DNA of 64,000 nucleotides from Dolomedes plantarius. Its lineage: Eukaryota; Arthropoda; Arachnida; Araneae; Dolomedidae. The translations under genes were made by a program, and so were the position numbers. Positions 1 to 11,529 of the stretch are shown one piece after another; the first letter of the stretch is position 1, and each line of letters begins with the position of its first letter. The stretch spans positions 54,485,802 through 54,549,801 of the forward strand of contig OU015493.1 of the NCBI GenBank assembly GCA_907164885.2, in the 5' to 3' direction. Under the pieces are notes generated by a model. It was not told where the DNA came from. It worked only from the letters and a program-made list of their open reading frames with translations, and searched no databases.

Positions 1-160
1 CCTAAACGCTGTTGTTATGAACTTAATATTGCATTCCTATACCCTCAATTAGTACAATATTGATTATTCTTTGATCTAAAATTAACATCAATATTTTTCA
101 GTGATCAAGAATTACGTATACGTTTGCAATTATCACAATAACTATGTGTTAATAATTTAG

Positions 161-161
<1 letters not shown>

Positions 162-213
<52 letters not shown>
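162..213. repeat. (TA)n microsatellite
   Basis: Uninterrupted TA dinucleotides directly beside the left end of a pogo-like MITE. Bases 1-161 before it are AT-rich and show nothing recognisable. Confidence 0.95.
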
Positions 214-215
<2 letters not shown>

Positions 216-218
<3 letters not shown>

Positions 219-773
219 TCGAACCTCCATATATCGAACTTCCCCATATCGAAATTTTCTATATATCGAACTCTTAGCAAATCTCAAATTCTAGTCTATC
301 GAACTCTAGCAATATAGAAAAACTGTTTCTATATATCGAAAAAATCTCTATATATCGAAAATTTTTTTCCCGACATATTGGGAGATTTTAGTCCACTTTA
401 GAATAAAATCTCCCAAATTTTGGCTTTTGAAATAATACGTCGTAGACTTCAATTCGCGGAAAATGTCCCTGATGAAGTTTTTAGTGGACTGAATAAATGC
501 GAGCATTTCTTTGATGAACTTTCCGCACAAGTGGCTGTTTAGCAAGATATTCGTATTTTTTTTAGAAGAATGTAACTGGGATCACTGTAACCACTGTCCG
601 GATTTTTTTAAGGTATATAGTACTCAATAAATCTTCCATATTAATTCATTTTTCAGTTATTAACTTTCATTTAATGCGATTCGCATATAAATTACAAATG
701 GATAATACTAAGATCAATTCTATATATCGAAATTTTTTCCGGTATTTTGCTACTTCGATATATGGAGATTCGA

Positions 774-776
<3 letters not shown>
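216..776 (+). mobile_element. pogo/Tigger-like MITE, copy 1
   Basis: The element begins CAGTCGAACCTCCATATATC and ends with the matching inverted sequence (CGATATATGGAGATTCGACTG), and it sits between two (TA)n tracts. TA target sites and CAGT-type ends are typical of the pogo/Tigger branch of Tc1/mariner. The motif ATATATCGAA recurs several times near both ends. The interior keeps a short relic of transposase C-terminal coding, so this is an internally deleted derivative of an autonomous element. A second copy lies in opposite orientation at 2903-3507. Confidence 0.85.
424..542 (+). pseudogene. Tigger-like transposase C-terminal relic
   Basis: The plus-strand frame reads RRRLQFAENVPDEVF followed by SGLNKCEHFFDEL, then a stop at 540-542. 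The same peptide occurs in the MITE copy at 2903-3507. It resembles the region after the DDE domain of Tigger/jerky-type transposases, where a helical stretch ending in an acidic tail is usual. There is no start codon and no catalytic domain, so it is only a coding fossil. The assignment rests on the MITE's pogo-type ends and on remembered family similarity. Confidence 0.6.

Positions 777-842
<66 letters not shown>
777..842. repeat. (TA)n microsatellite
   Basis: TA tract directly abutting the right end of the first pogo-like MITE. Confidence 0.95.
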
Positions 843-846
<4 letters not shown>

Positions 847-1195
847 TAAGTATGTGTTTCTCTATGTTCGGCCTCCAGGCGAATCTATGTCACTTACAGC
901 CATACAATTTGGCACACAGGTAGTGCAGGCGATAAGTAAGTGCAAATCGAAGCCCAAATTTTCAATTATATTCTAGAAAAATTGTTATTCTTTTTTTATG
1001 CAATATTTGGTTCCATTTGCGCTAAGTCTGCTAGATGGCCCTATGGGATATGTCAAGAGTGATACAATATACGCTGTATCCAGTGTGACACATTATCTTT
1101 GAGCTATTTATTGTTGTGATTGATGTAGTCTATACTCGATATTTTAATATATATGTGATACTATCCGGGCTTCGTACGTCTAGCCGGTCGGTTTA

Positions 1196-1542
1196 GGGAC
1201 TCGCTCCCTTCAGCAATCATCGTCAGAAAATGGAAACACTAAAAAATAACGAATAGAGGTATTTCAATTTTGTGGATACGCATCCCACGTCCTGCAAACA
1301 GTCGCAACATTGTTTTCCTGAAAAATTCTTTTGCTTCCCCAACCCCCGGAGAGAAGTTACCTTCTCCTCCCCGCGTATGGGTGAAGAAATGGTTGTTTGA
1401 TGTCCGGAACTGGTCGAAAATAAAAAAAAATGACCTCGGGAAAGGAATTAACTAAAAACAGGATTACATATCCCTTATTAAAAACAAAATCGGTTGAAAT
1501 ACCTATATTCGTTGTTTTTAATTAATTATTTTCCCGTGGTCC

Positions 1543-1543
<1 letters not shown>
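1196..1543. repeat. candidate MITE with GGGAC ends
   Basis: Inverted ends start GGGAC on both sides. Within them an inverted pair reading AACGAATA(G)AGGTATTTCAA occurs at about 1246-1268 and, reversed, at about 1491-1512. The flanks are TTTA on the left and TTTTA on the right, so a short target duplication is possible but unclear. A (TA)n tract follows from about 1547 to 1594. No coding potential is seen. The superfamily is not assigned. The flanks 843-1195 and 1595-2498 are AT-rich and show nothing recognisable. Confidence 0.45.
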
Positions 1544-1595
<52 letters not shown>

Positions 1596-2498
1596 CCCAA
1601 AAGTATTTAAAACTGTTATTTTAACTTATCCAGAAGATATAAAATATTTAAATAGAAGGTACTAACCATACTTTTTGAAGCAACCCTAAATGTGTTGTCA
1701 ATCAGTAAGAACATTTGAATAAAATTGACGTTTTAATAATAAATACCAAGAATTGAGGTGAAATCTCCTATAAGTGAAAAGAGTAATTAAGTCAGAACCT
1801 TAAAACTTGACTTCGTGCAACAACATTATGCATTTAAACAAGAAAATTAAAACTTGACTCATAATTAGTAACACATAATCTCACGGAGTAAGTTCTCAAA
1901 ATTAGGCATTCTTAAAGAATTTAAATAATTAATAGATAATATAACGCATGTTAAATTTTCCGAGGACTTGGTGTTTGTATTTACAGTATATAAAAGTACA
2001 ACAGCTGCTATTTAAATTAGTTATCCTTATGCATACACATACTGATAATCGTGTTCGGTTATTTAAAGAAAAATAGATAATAAGAAAAATTTAGTGTAAA
2101 CTCATTAGCATGTATTTTTAATTTATAATGCTTATGAAGTTCAATTGTTGCACTGGCTGTAATATGTCATATTTTCCTTAATCTTCTAAAAGCAGAGGCC
2201 AATTAGGGAAATAGAATTAGCCGGCAAATAGAGCAAATTAGTTAAAGAAATTTCAATGAGTAATAGATTGAAATCAATAATTTAAATAGTCAACATAAAA
2301 TAAATAAATAAGTTGTATTTCGTAAAAAAACAATATTTTTTCTTCAAAATACTAAATTATTAAAATATTTGTTTTACAAGTTTGGCTTACATAGCATGTC
2401 GATGACTCTATCAGTAAAATTTTAATTTTAATCAGTAATAAATCAGTAAAAATATGTGATTTTATAGAAAATAATGAATGCATTATTTTTTTTTGATG

Positions 2499-3507
<1,009 letters not shown>

Positions 3508-3560
<53 letters not shown>
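3508..3560. repeat. (TA)n microsatellite
   Basis: TA tract abutting the right end of the second pogo-like MITE. Confidence 0.95.
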
Positions 3561-3563
<3 letters not shown>

Positions 3564-3611
3564 ATCCGGATAGAAAATTTCCAGACTCTCTTTAAAATAG
3601 GTTTGCTTAGA

Positions 3612-3668
3612 TTCGGTTGGTTAGGGTTTTATGGCGCAAGATCCAAAATAGGACATAAAGCGCCTCTT
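3612..3668 (+). repeat. GGCGC...GCGCC hairpin repeat, copy 1
   Basis: The sequence ggttagggttttatggcgca leads into a hairpin: GGCGC (3633-3637) pairs with GCGCC (3660-3664), and an inner TCC/GGA pair lies within. A clearer copy interrupts the mariner at 25805-25862. No product is known to me. The rest of 3669-4762 is AT-rich and shows nothing recognisable. Confidence 0.55.
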
Positions 3669-5339
3669 AGATTCGGAGAGGCGGTTTTAAAGGTAAGCAA
3701 GAGAAAATTTGATGGAGAGCATGCCATAAACAATAAAGGTGGTGTCACAAAGCAAAAGTTGTGACACCAGATGTTAGAAACACTGTAAAACATTTTGTAA
3801 AGAAACATGATAGGTTTTTGAATATTAATGGTAGATCAGTGAATTGTACTATGTTCCATGTGATTGAAATTGAGCGGTTATTATATTGGTTTTTATCTTT
3901 TTTGTACAATATATTAGCAATAACAACAAATTTATAAATTTGCAACCCTATTAAAGTTCTTTCAAATGATGGATTTTTCTATAAAATATTTTCCTTAATT
4001 TAGTTTCATAGAATATTAAAAAAAATAAATGAAATCAGAAAACTGTAAATTTTTTTTATATCTTTAAAGACTCCTAAATTATTGGAGAATATAAATTTAC
4101 TGTAAAATTATTTGATTTTATCTCTTGAATAACGAGATTGAAATTCCATGACTATTTTTTTAATCTGATTTTGAAAGCACTCCTGACTTCCATTTCATTT
4201 TATAACCAAGCTAGAATTGGATTTATCTTCAATTTAAGGTGTTAAATGAAATCTGAATATTTGCATTTAGCTTGAAAAACAAATAAAGGTATAATAAAAT
4301 ATATTTATGCAGTTTCAAAAATGTTTACTACTTTCCTTGAAAATTAAATAAGCGTTATTTAGAAATAACAATAAAAAAGAGATAAATAATTGACTTTTTT
4401 TAGCCATAAAACTGTTTGAGATTTGAGCTAATTTCAAGTCTTTTGACATCCTTTTTATGTGTAAATAAATAAAGCTCATAATCGAATTTAACACCTTTAA
4501 GGAAGCGAAAGAAAATTAAGGCTGACAGTGAATATAGCAGATTGCTCCAAGGGAAGAAAAGAAAAACTAATACCTTAGAGTTTAAAGCATTTCTGAACGA
4601 TTAACTGATTTCAAAATAAAAGAAGTGAATTGGAAAAATCAGCAGGATTAATTTTTTTTACTCTATAAAAGATGATAATTACAGTTGCAATGAGGCATAA
4701 AAATATTCAAATCGTTAATATATCACGTAGAATAAATAAATTTTTATATTCTAGGCAATATACAGGGTTATCAGGAAAGAATACTCCCATTACAAAATTT
4801 AATATTTTCCATAATTAGAAACAGAAAATTATACTTAATATGTCATTGTACAGGAAAAATGTTAAATTTTTAGTTTGTAACATTTGTGACATTCAAAACA
4901 CAAACTACCACACCACTGGATTGGTCGCAGGACAGCCGACGATTTGGTTTTACACAGCTATACCCCAGGCAAAATAGACCCAATTTTGACGAATGGCTAA
5001 AAAAAATATGAAAGTTTTGAAAATTGGTGGAGATGTTTGTTTAAGCATGCTAATGAACATACTAAAAGTCCTCACCGATCAGACTTGAGCTTTCGCCGCC
5101 ATCTTGGAAAATGTGTACACTTTTTGATTTTTTGCAAGTAACTTGAGAAATATTGATTTTATGTAAAAAATTTCAGTACAAAAATTGAAGAGCATTAATT
5201 TGTGAACAAAAACATTATTTACTTTTTTTAATAAGTCTAACACGAACAAAGATAATTGACTTTGAAAGGAGCGAACTATCACACCTGGGACGCGGATGCG
5301 CGGGTCATCCCCATCTCGATAGTGGGTTGACTCACGCAT

Positions 5340-7215
5340 GTGCACTAAAAGTCTTGCATACTCACGTTTGTCAAACCTCTGCATATCAAAGCTCGAAAGA
5401 AAGTTTCAGCAACATACAATCCATTGTTATCAGGTTGTACTTTGAGATTTGGTGGATTCTATATTTTTATGTCATGCTTAGGCTGCATTGGGTACATAAT
5501 GGCTGGAGGTGGGTAAAAGTAAATACTAACTTTGCTGTATGCAGCTACGTCAGTAGAAAAAATGTTGCCTGGCCATGCATACTCTAGAAAAATCCTAGCT
5601 AATTTAAGTACCCAAACAGCTTTAGCAAAAATAATTTTTGACGCCATGGATATATCCGATTTCAAAAGCAATAATCTCCATGAGCTGTTTAGAGATTTTG
5701 CTACTTAACTACTATCGCTAGATACCATAAACAGATATACTCATATACGAGCCATCGTATATGAGATTAAAATCAGGATGACTTTGAAGCAGTTGAAAAA
5801 GAATGGCCCCACTGCAGCACTCTGGGTTCAGTACTTTGAAATGGTAAACCTGATGAAAGCTCGATCACCATCAATTGTACGGTGAAAGTAAACTGTTTCA
5901 ATATAGTAGTAAACCCGTTGTTGCTGTTTCAGAGGATAGCGATTGCTAAACAATGCGACGAAGACCTAGCATTTTATTTAGAATATGAGTTAGTTCCTTT
6001 TCCGTTGGCTCTGTTTAATGAAGCTGGTATGCGAGAGACAACGACGTTGGCCATGTAAGACGTTTTTGAAGTTCCAAACAAAGACCTTAACCTCCTGAAC
6101 TGCATCAACATTGTGGACAGTGGTTTTCTCCTACACCGAGTCAAATGGGGAACACAATTAACTTTTTCGACTGCTTGCACAAATTAAGTTAACTAAAATA
6201 AAATCATTATGGTACCAGCTATATAGTTGTTTTTAATGGCTAATCCAACAGCACTAACAGTACAAAAAAAATTGAACAACATATACGGTCTATTGTGAAA
6301 AAACCTGTACACATAAATTTTGATGGAAATATTCGAGTTACTGTTCAACAAGAATAGTTCCTTTCAAATGAAAACAACAAGAGCGAATTGATCAGCATTC
6401 TATCAGCTGACCTGGAAAACAATGGGATTCGATTCCGACAAAGTAATGACGACGCCGACATTCTCATTGTAAATACTGCAATTAATGAAGCATGTTCTGA
6501 TAACACTATCGTAGTAATCATCGGTGAAGATGTTGACCACCTGGTTCTATTAACACCTCTCACTCCTACAGAAAAAATACATTTTCCCTGTCAAACCACG
6601 CAAAGGGAAATCAAAGAAAAAAATATATTCATCAAATGAAGTACAATCATCGGGACTTACCAAAGTATTCTTTTTCTACATGCATTCAGTGGATGCGATA
6701 CTACTTCTGCAGTATTCAACAAAGGAAAAAAACTTTGCATAAAAATGTTCCAAATTAAAGATATGGAACACAACATGACAGTAGTTAATAAATGCAACTC
6801 ATCGCACAATGATGGTTCAAGCAGGAGAATGCTTTTTTTCTGATCTGGTATGGAGCACATTCCAGTGAACAGTCTCTAAATAAGTTTAGGTAAAAATGAT
6901 TCGCAAACTTTGGCACTAAAATAAAACCATATAGTATTTCGTCTCTTCCCTCAACTGAAGAGGAAGCCAGGCTACATTCCTTTCGGTTGCATCACCAAGT
7001 GCATAAGTGGTTTGGGAATGAGTTGAAACCTGAAGTGTGGGGCTGGAAACGTCAAGAGAAAACCCTCGTACCCACCACAACTATGGATACAGTGGCTCCC
7101 GATTCAGTTTTAAGCATAGTGTTTTGCAACTTTAAGACTGACTGGGGAGAAAGATGCGTGTGAAGGAAATCAGGCATCAACTGCACAACGGCCTGCAATA
7201 ACTGCAATGGGGTAT
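5340..7215 (+). pseudogene. decayed CXC/SGCDTTS-type transposon protein
   Basis: Read in order across frameshifts and stops, the plus strand encodes four blocks. First, an N-terminal block, RFGGFYIFMSCLGCIGYIMA then SVEKMLPGHAYSRK (5440-5590). Second, a block EDLAFYLEYELVPFPLALF then KDLNLLNCINIVDSGFLLHR (5960-6165). Third, an acidic-core block NDDADILIVNTAI, GEDVDHLVLL (6388-6570) followed by LHAFSGCDTTSAVFNKGKK (6677-6735). Fourth, a damaged Cys-rich tail ending CTTACNNCNG (about 7090-7215). I remember this block order from multi-copy arthropod proteins sometimes labelled Tesmin/TSO1-like CXC. The repeated Asp-rich motifs suggest a nuclease-type fold, which is inference. Confidence 0.65.
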
Positions 7216-7396
7216 GTCACAACGATATACCCCATTGAATTCCAACGATATACCCCATTCATTAAAGTCTATTTTCTTGTGTTTAAAGAAGGCCGCAATG
7301 AGGGAGTGGAGATAATTCAAAGGAAAGCGTCTGCAACGAGACTTGGACGCTACCTCCATAATCAACGCGCATTTAATAGTCAATATTTTTTCTAGC

Positions 7397-7640
7397 TTAT
7401 GCATGCCAGGCAACATTTCTTCTACTGCCGTGGTTACGTACATCAAAGTTAGTATATATTTTATACCACCTCCAGCCATTATGTATCCAATGCAGCCTGA
7501 GTATGACATAAAAACATAGAATCCACCAAGTCTCAAAATACAACCTGATAACAATGGATTGGATGTTGTTGCAACTTTCTCTTGAGCTTTGATATGCAGA
7601 GATTTGACAAACGTGAGTATGCAAGACTTTTGGCGCACAT
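7397..7640 (-). pseudogene. inverted duplicate of the N-terminal block
   Basis: The right arm of the CXC transposon carries the N-terminal coding block on the minus strand (LRLGGFYVFMSYSGCIGYIM, then EEMLPG), mirroring the plus-strand block at 5440-5590. It is therefore part of the inverted terminal arm and not an independent gene. It runs out of homology near 7397, where the element's interior begins. Confidence 0.7.
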
Positions 7641-8425
7641 GCGCGGGTCATTCCCCCATAGCGATGGGGATGACCGGCGCATCCGCGTCCCAGGTGTGAT
7701 GGTTCACTCCTTTCAAAGTCAATTATCTTTGTTCGTGTTTGACTTATAAAAAAATATAAATAATGCTTTTATTCACAATTTAATGCTCTTCAATTTTTGT
7801 ATTCAAATTTTTTACTTAAAATCAATATTTCTCAAGTTACTTGCGAAAAACCAAAAAAGTGTACACATTTTCCAAGATGGCGACGAAAGCTCAAGTCTGA
7901 TCGGGGGGGACTTTTAGTATGTTCAACAGTATGTCCAAACAAACATCTCCACCAATTTTCAAAACTTTCATATTTTTTTAGCCATGAAACCTATTTTGAC
8001 TGGGCTACTACCCTCCTAGATCACCGAACTTAACCCCATGCGACTTCTTCCTTTGGGGATATTCCAAAGTTCTTGTGTTCGTACCACCTTTGCCTACATA
8101 TTTGTCCGAACTTAAACAACAAATTTGTGATGATTTACAATTTGTGATGTTTGACAATTAATAGTGAAATATTACAACGTGTTTAGCAAGAGATGGCATA
8201 TCGCAATGGTATTATACGGGTGACTAAAGGAAGTCATACCAAACACCTGCGGGGAAACACAATTTAACATTTTTCCTTTACAATGACATATTAAATATAA
8301 TTTTGTGTTTGTAATTAGGGAAAATATTAAATTTTGTAATCGGATGATTCTTTCCTGATAACGCTGTATTTAAGATAAATATATCATTCTCCAGAATACA
8401 GAATTCTGAAATATTTTTTGGGACC

Positions 8426-8586
8426 AAATTTATTTCCGAATATGGAGCAACTGCATATAAATGGCTGCAAAATGTAAAAAAAAGTTACACAGTGGAGGAA
8501 TTTATTTTATTTATTCTCTATGAGGAGGCAGCAGAGAAACATCTATGATTTGTCTGTGATTCAAGCTCAGGGAGCTTGCTCTATAC
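8426..8586. repeat. dispersed repeat R, left half
   Basis: Matches 2499-2656 and ends in the 8-bp sequence CTCTATAC at 8579-8586, duplicated at 19863-19870. It is the left flank of the hAT insertion. Confidence 0.85.
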
Positions 8587-10612
8587 CAGGCCTGGCCAAC
8601 ACACGGCCCTCCACGTTAAATTGTGCGGCCCGCTGGGCAATTTTATATTTCTATTGAAACTTTTGTTTTTCGTTGCATGTATACATAAAATATTAAATAA
8701 ATGAAAATTTGAAATAACGATAAAAAATTAAATTTTAAGTTAACGATGGAAAAACCACGTAAAAAAATTAATATAAATTGCCCTAGAAAGGGAAAATTTC
8801 GCCAAAGGTTAATCTTGGTTGTGTATGGAAACCGGCAGTCAAGACTGACTCGAGACACTGGTCTACACATTGTACCGTAACGTGGCCAATAAAACAAAAC
8901 ATTCACATTGGGAAAGACATGAGGTAGCGTTTTTCTTCGTTTATTTACTGCACACAACACCCACATACAAGAACAGAAGACAACACAAAATTTTCGCTCT
9001 TAACCCGAGGGTCCCCTCTCGCGGGTCAACGACTCCTCTCACCACTGGAAAACTTTTCCCCTCAAAAATAACTTTCTTCTGGACGCATGTGCCTAGTGTT
9101 CTAAGAAATATCTGGGGACTTAGCAGACGCCCACGCATGGACTTCGGGATGAGATAGTACGACACAGCACGCTTGGGTCCGTCATCGTTTCTTTATCCAC
9201 AGCACGAACGAAGTTATTATTTCAAGTGAATATATGTTTAAGTGTTAGGTTTGTATTTGACTTACTGGCTTGTTTACTAATATTTTGTGTGTGGTGCTGA
9301 TAGTTGAATAAAAGTAACATCTGAAGACATCCAAAGAAAGTTTGAATTTTTTTCAAGTGAGTATATTTTTACTAATGCAAGTAAATTTAAAAATTATTAA
9401 GAATTTAATAAAATGTTAAATTGATAAAAGTTATTAAAAATTTTCAAGTGTCAAGTGATCACTATTTGAATTAAGTTTAAAAAAGTTATTAAACACCGTC
9501 AACCGTGGTTACTTTGCCCATTCTTAAAAGAAAAGTTTGCTCTCCAAACAGCGGTTACTCAAACGGCATTGAGTGGTCTGCAAATAATCAGCGCTGTTAG
9601 TTGTAATGTTGGCAGGAGTGAGGCAGGAGTTTTTCCATTTAGTGATAGCTCATCAGTGTGAAACTAATCAATTTGTAAAGTGACTGGGAGCAAGCAATTT
9701 GAGTACCTTAGCAACTTTGATCCGTGAAGCCCATAAGGATAGCTGATAAGTTTCTATTCTAGTCCTATTCCTAAGCCAAACAATGATGGTCCCTCCACTT
9801 CTCGTCACAGTTACCCCAGTCAAAATAGACCCGATATTGACGAATGGCTAAAAAAATATGACAGTTTTGAAATTTGGTGGAGATGTTTGTTTAGGCATGC
9901 TAATGAACATACTAAAAGTCCCCACCGATCAGACTTCAGCTTTCGCCGCCATCTTGGAAAAGGTGTACGCTTTTTTGGTTTTTTGGAAATATCTTTAAAA
10001 ATATTGATTTTATAAAAAATAATTAAATACAAAAATTAAAGAGCATTAATTTATGAACAAAAATCATTCATAACATTTTTTATATTTCTAACAGGAACAA
10101 AGATAATTGACTTTGAAAAGAGCGCACTATCACACCTGGGACGCGCAAGCGCGGTTCCCCATCGCGGTGGGGGGGAATACCCGCGCATGTGCTTACCATA
10201 ATTAGCCAAATTAGTTTTACACTAAATGGGAAGGTTTTTTGTATTTTTTCAAATAACTAGGGAAATATTAACTTTACGTAAAAAAAGTTTATTTCAAAAA
10301 TGAAAAAACATTAAATTATGTACAAAAACGATTTCATACATTTTTGTCGCAAACCTAACAGGAACGAAGATATTGACTATAAAATGCGCGTTGATAATGG
10401 AGGTAGCTTTAAAGTATCGTTGCAGGCGCTCTTCTAACCTGAATTTCTAACCTCTCCCACATTTCGGCATTCTTTAAACACAAGAAAATAGACTTTAATG
10501 TTTTTGGCTATGTAGAGAATTAATCATTATTAATTTTATACATGAATGTAGTTAACTTGGGGGTATTCACTATCAGATTTCCATTGCGAATAATTGTTAA
10601 AGCTTACCTACT

Positions 10613-10933
10613 TCAGGATTTACGTGCTTTTTTCGGTACGGGATTCTCCCCTTCGTCAGGCATGTATAGATCGTCTATGGATCCGCTAGCATCGGCCCAT
10701 CCATCAACTTCTTTCATTCGATCGTCATCATCAACCGGGCTGATGCCATTCTGACATACCCCATTGCAATTATTGCAGGCCGTTGTGCAGTTGATGCCTG
10801 CTTTCCGACATCCGCATCTTACTTGACAGTGAGTCTTACAGTTGCAAAACACTATGTTTAAAACTGAATCGGGAGCTACTGCATCCATAGTTGTGATGGC
10901 ACAAGAATTTTCTCTTGACGCTTCCAGCCCCAC
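10613..10933 (-). pseudogene. CXC (eight-cysteine) domain fragment of the transposon protein
   Basis: An open minus-strand frame of about 106 codons holds the C-terminal end of the element's protein. An eight-cysteine cluster reads CNCKTHCQVRCGCRK then AGINCTTACNNCNG, that is C-x-C-x3-C-x3-C-x-C-x6-C-x3-C-x2-C, as in Tesmin/TSO1-type CXC zinc-binding domains. It is followed by an acidic tail (DDDDRMKEVDGW) and a basic end (PKKARKS). The same block is damaged in copy A near 7090-7215. The cluster probably binds zinc and DNA, which is family inference. It lacks the upstream catalytic-looking blocks. Confidence 0.65.
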
Positions 10934-11090
10934 AGGCAGTTGGGCCTGTCTTTTTCAAGTGCTCCAAAGACTTCCTCATTTTAATTTCGATGGCTCGTAT
11001 TTGAGTGTGTGTGTTTAAGGTTTCTTGCGATGGTGGTTCAGTAACAAAATCTCGAAACAACTCACGGAGATTTTTACATTCCACCAAAAT

Positions 11091-11529
11091 GCACCAAACT
11101 AAAATGCACCAAAAGTCTTGCATACTCACGTTTGACCAACCACTGTATATTAAAGCTCGAGAGATAGTCTCAGCAACATCCAATCCATTATTATCAAGTT
11201 CTATTGTGAGGCTTGGTGGATTCCATCTTTTAATGTCATTCTTAGGCTGCATTGGGTACATAATGGCTGGAAGTGGGTTAAAAGAAATACTCACTTTGAT
11301 TTATGCACCTACGTCAGTAGAAAAAATGTTGCCTGGCCATGCATACGCTAGGGCCGTCCGAGGTCATTTATTGACCAAAACAGCTTTAGCAAAAATAATT
11401 TTTGACGGCATGGACATATCGGATTTGGAATGTAAAAATCTCCGTGAGTTGTTTTCAGAACTCCATCTCCAAGAGAACGACGAGGCAAATTCTTTTTTGA
11501 AGAAGATTTCTCAAGATTTTTTACAATAG
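11091..11529 (+). pseudogene. N-terminal block of the CXC transposon protein
   Basis: The plus-strand frame reads QKSCILTFDQPLYIKAREIV, then VRLGGFHLLMSFLGCIGYIM, SVEKMLPGHAYARAVRGHLL and TKTALAKIIFDGMDISDLE. It is the best-preserved version of this block in the window and matches the decayed copy A block at 5340-5720. It stops at 11527-11529, well short of the acidic-core and SGCDTTS blocks, so the copy is truncated. A conserved G/F-rich hydrophobic stretch might be structural. No function is assigned. Confidence 0.65.

Larger units (their letters stand above)
4963..8004 (+). mobile_element. CXC-protein transposon with ~610-bp inverted arms (copy A)
   Basis: The left end is CCCCAGGCAAAATAGACCC and the right end is its inverse (CCTATTTTGACTGGG). 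Homology between the ends runs far inward: the left arm 4963-5585 and the right arm 7398-8004 are inverted copies, and each includes part of the N-terminal coding region. It lies inside the transposase gene of the element at 4763-8366, which proves mobility. The target duplication is unclear: GCTATA precedes and CTACTA follows, so CTA is possible. A rearranged second copy is at 9814-11529. The superfamily is uncertain. Confidence 0.8.
4910..8250 (+). pseudogene. mariner/IS630-type transposase relic, interrupted
   Basis: To the left of the insertion the frame reads HWIGRRTADDLVLHSY. To the right (from about 8013) it reads PPRSPNLTPCDFFLWGYSKV and continues VPPLPTYLSELKQQI, later EMAYRNGIIRVTKGSH. 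These match the end of the catalytic core and the C-terminus of DDE_3-type (IS630/Tc1/mariner) transposases: RR-G-P...W-P-P-R-S-P-D-L-T-P-C-D-F-F. The final catalytic Asp of the DFF block is kept. The N-terminal two thirds are gone and stops occur in the C-terminal part, so it cannot be functional. Confidence 0.75.
4763..8366 (+). mobile_element. IS630-Tc1-mariner element split by another transposon
   Basis: The ends are inverted and closely matched for about 100 bp: left CAG(G)GTTATCAGGAAAGAAT, right the same sequence reversed (CAGCGTTATCAGGAAAGAAT). TA flanks both sides (4761-4762, 8367-8368). Only about 200 bp on the left and 362 bp on the right belong to it. The middle (4963-8004) is a different transposon inserted in its transposase gene. 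The coding relic on both sides of the break is on the plus strand. Confidence 0.85.
9814..11529 (+). mobile_element. CXC-protein transposon, rearranged copy B
   Basis: It begins CCCCAGTCAAAATAGACCC, like copy A, and follows the left arm to about 10192. A second, diverged arm-like stretch follows (about 10193-10390). Then comes inverted C-terminal coding (10613-11090, minus strand). Plus-strand N-terminal coding resumes at about 11091. The expected right terminal repeat is absent. The simplest reading is a plus-oriented copy broken by an inverted fragment of a related element and truncated on the right. Confidence 0.7.

Noticed and set aside
674..976. Open frames made of alternating Ile-Tyr across (TA)n tracts (here and at 2651-2987, 13783-13995, 30951-31536, 42334-42522, 45044-45786, 51835-52191)
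   Set aside because: They are translations of TA dinucleotide repeats with short random extensions, on both strands and in several frames. They have no gene-like signal.
6345..6563. Minus-strand 72-codon frame and other frames opposite the CXC transposon coding
   Set aside because: They are antisense to the recognisable NDDADILIVNTA / GEDVDHLVLL block on the plus strand.
8643..9165. Several 70-107 codon frames on both strands near the left end of the hAT element
   Set aside because: No similarity to hAT transposase or any family I know. They overlap on opposite strands in what should be leader or intron sequence of the hAT.
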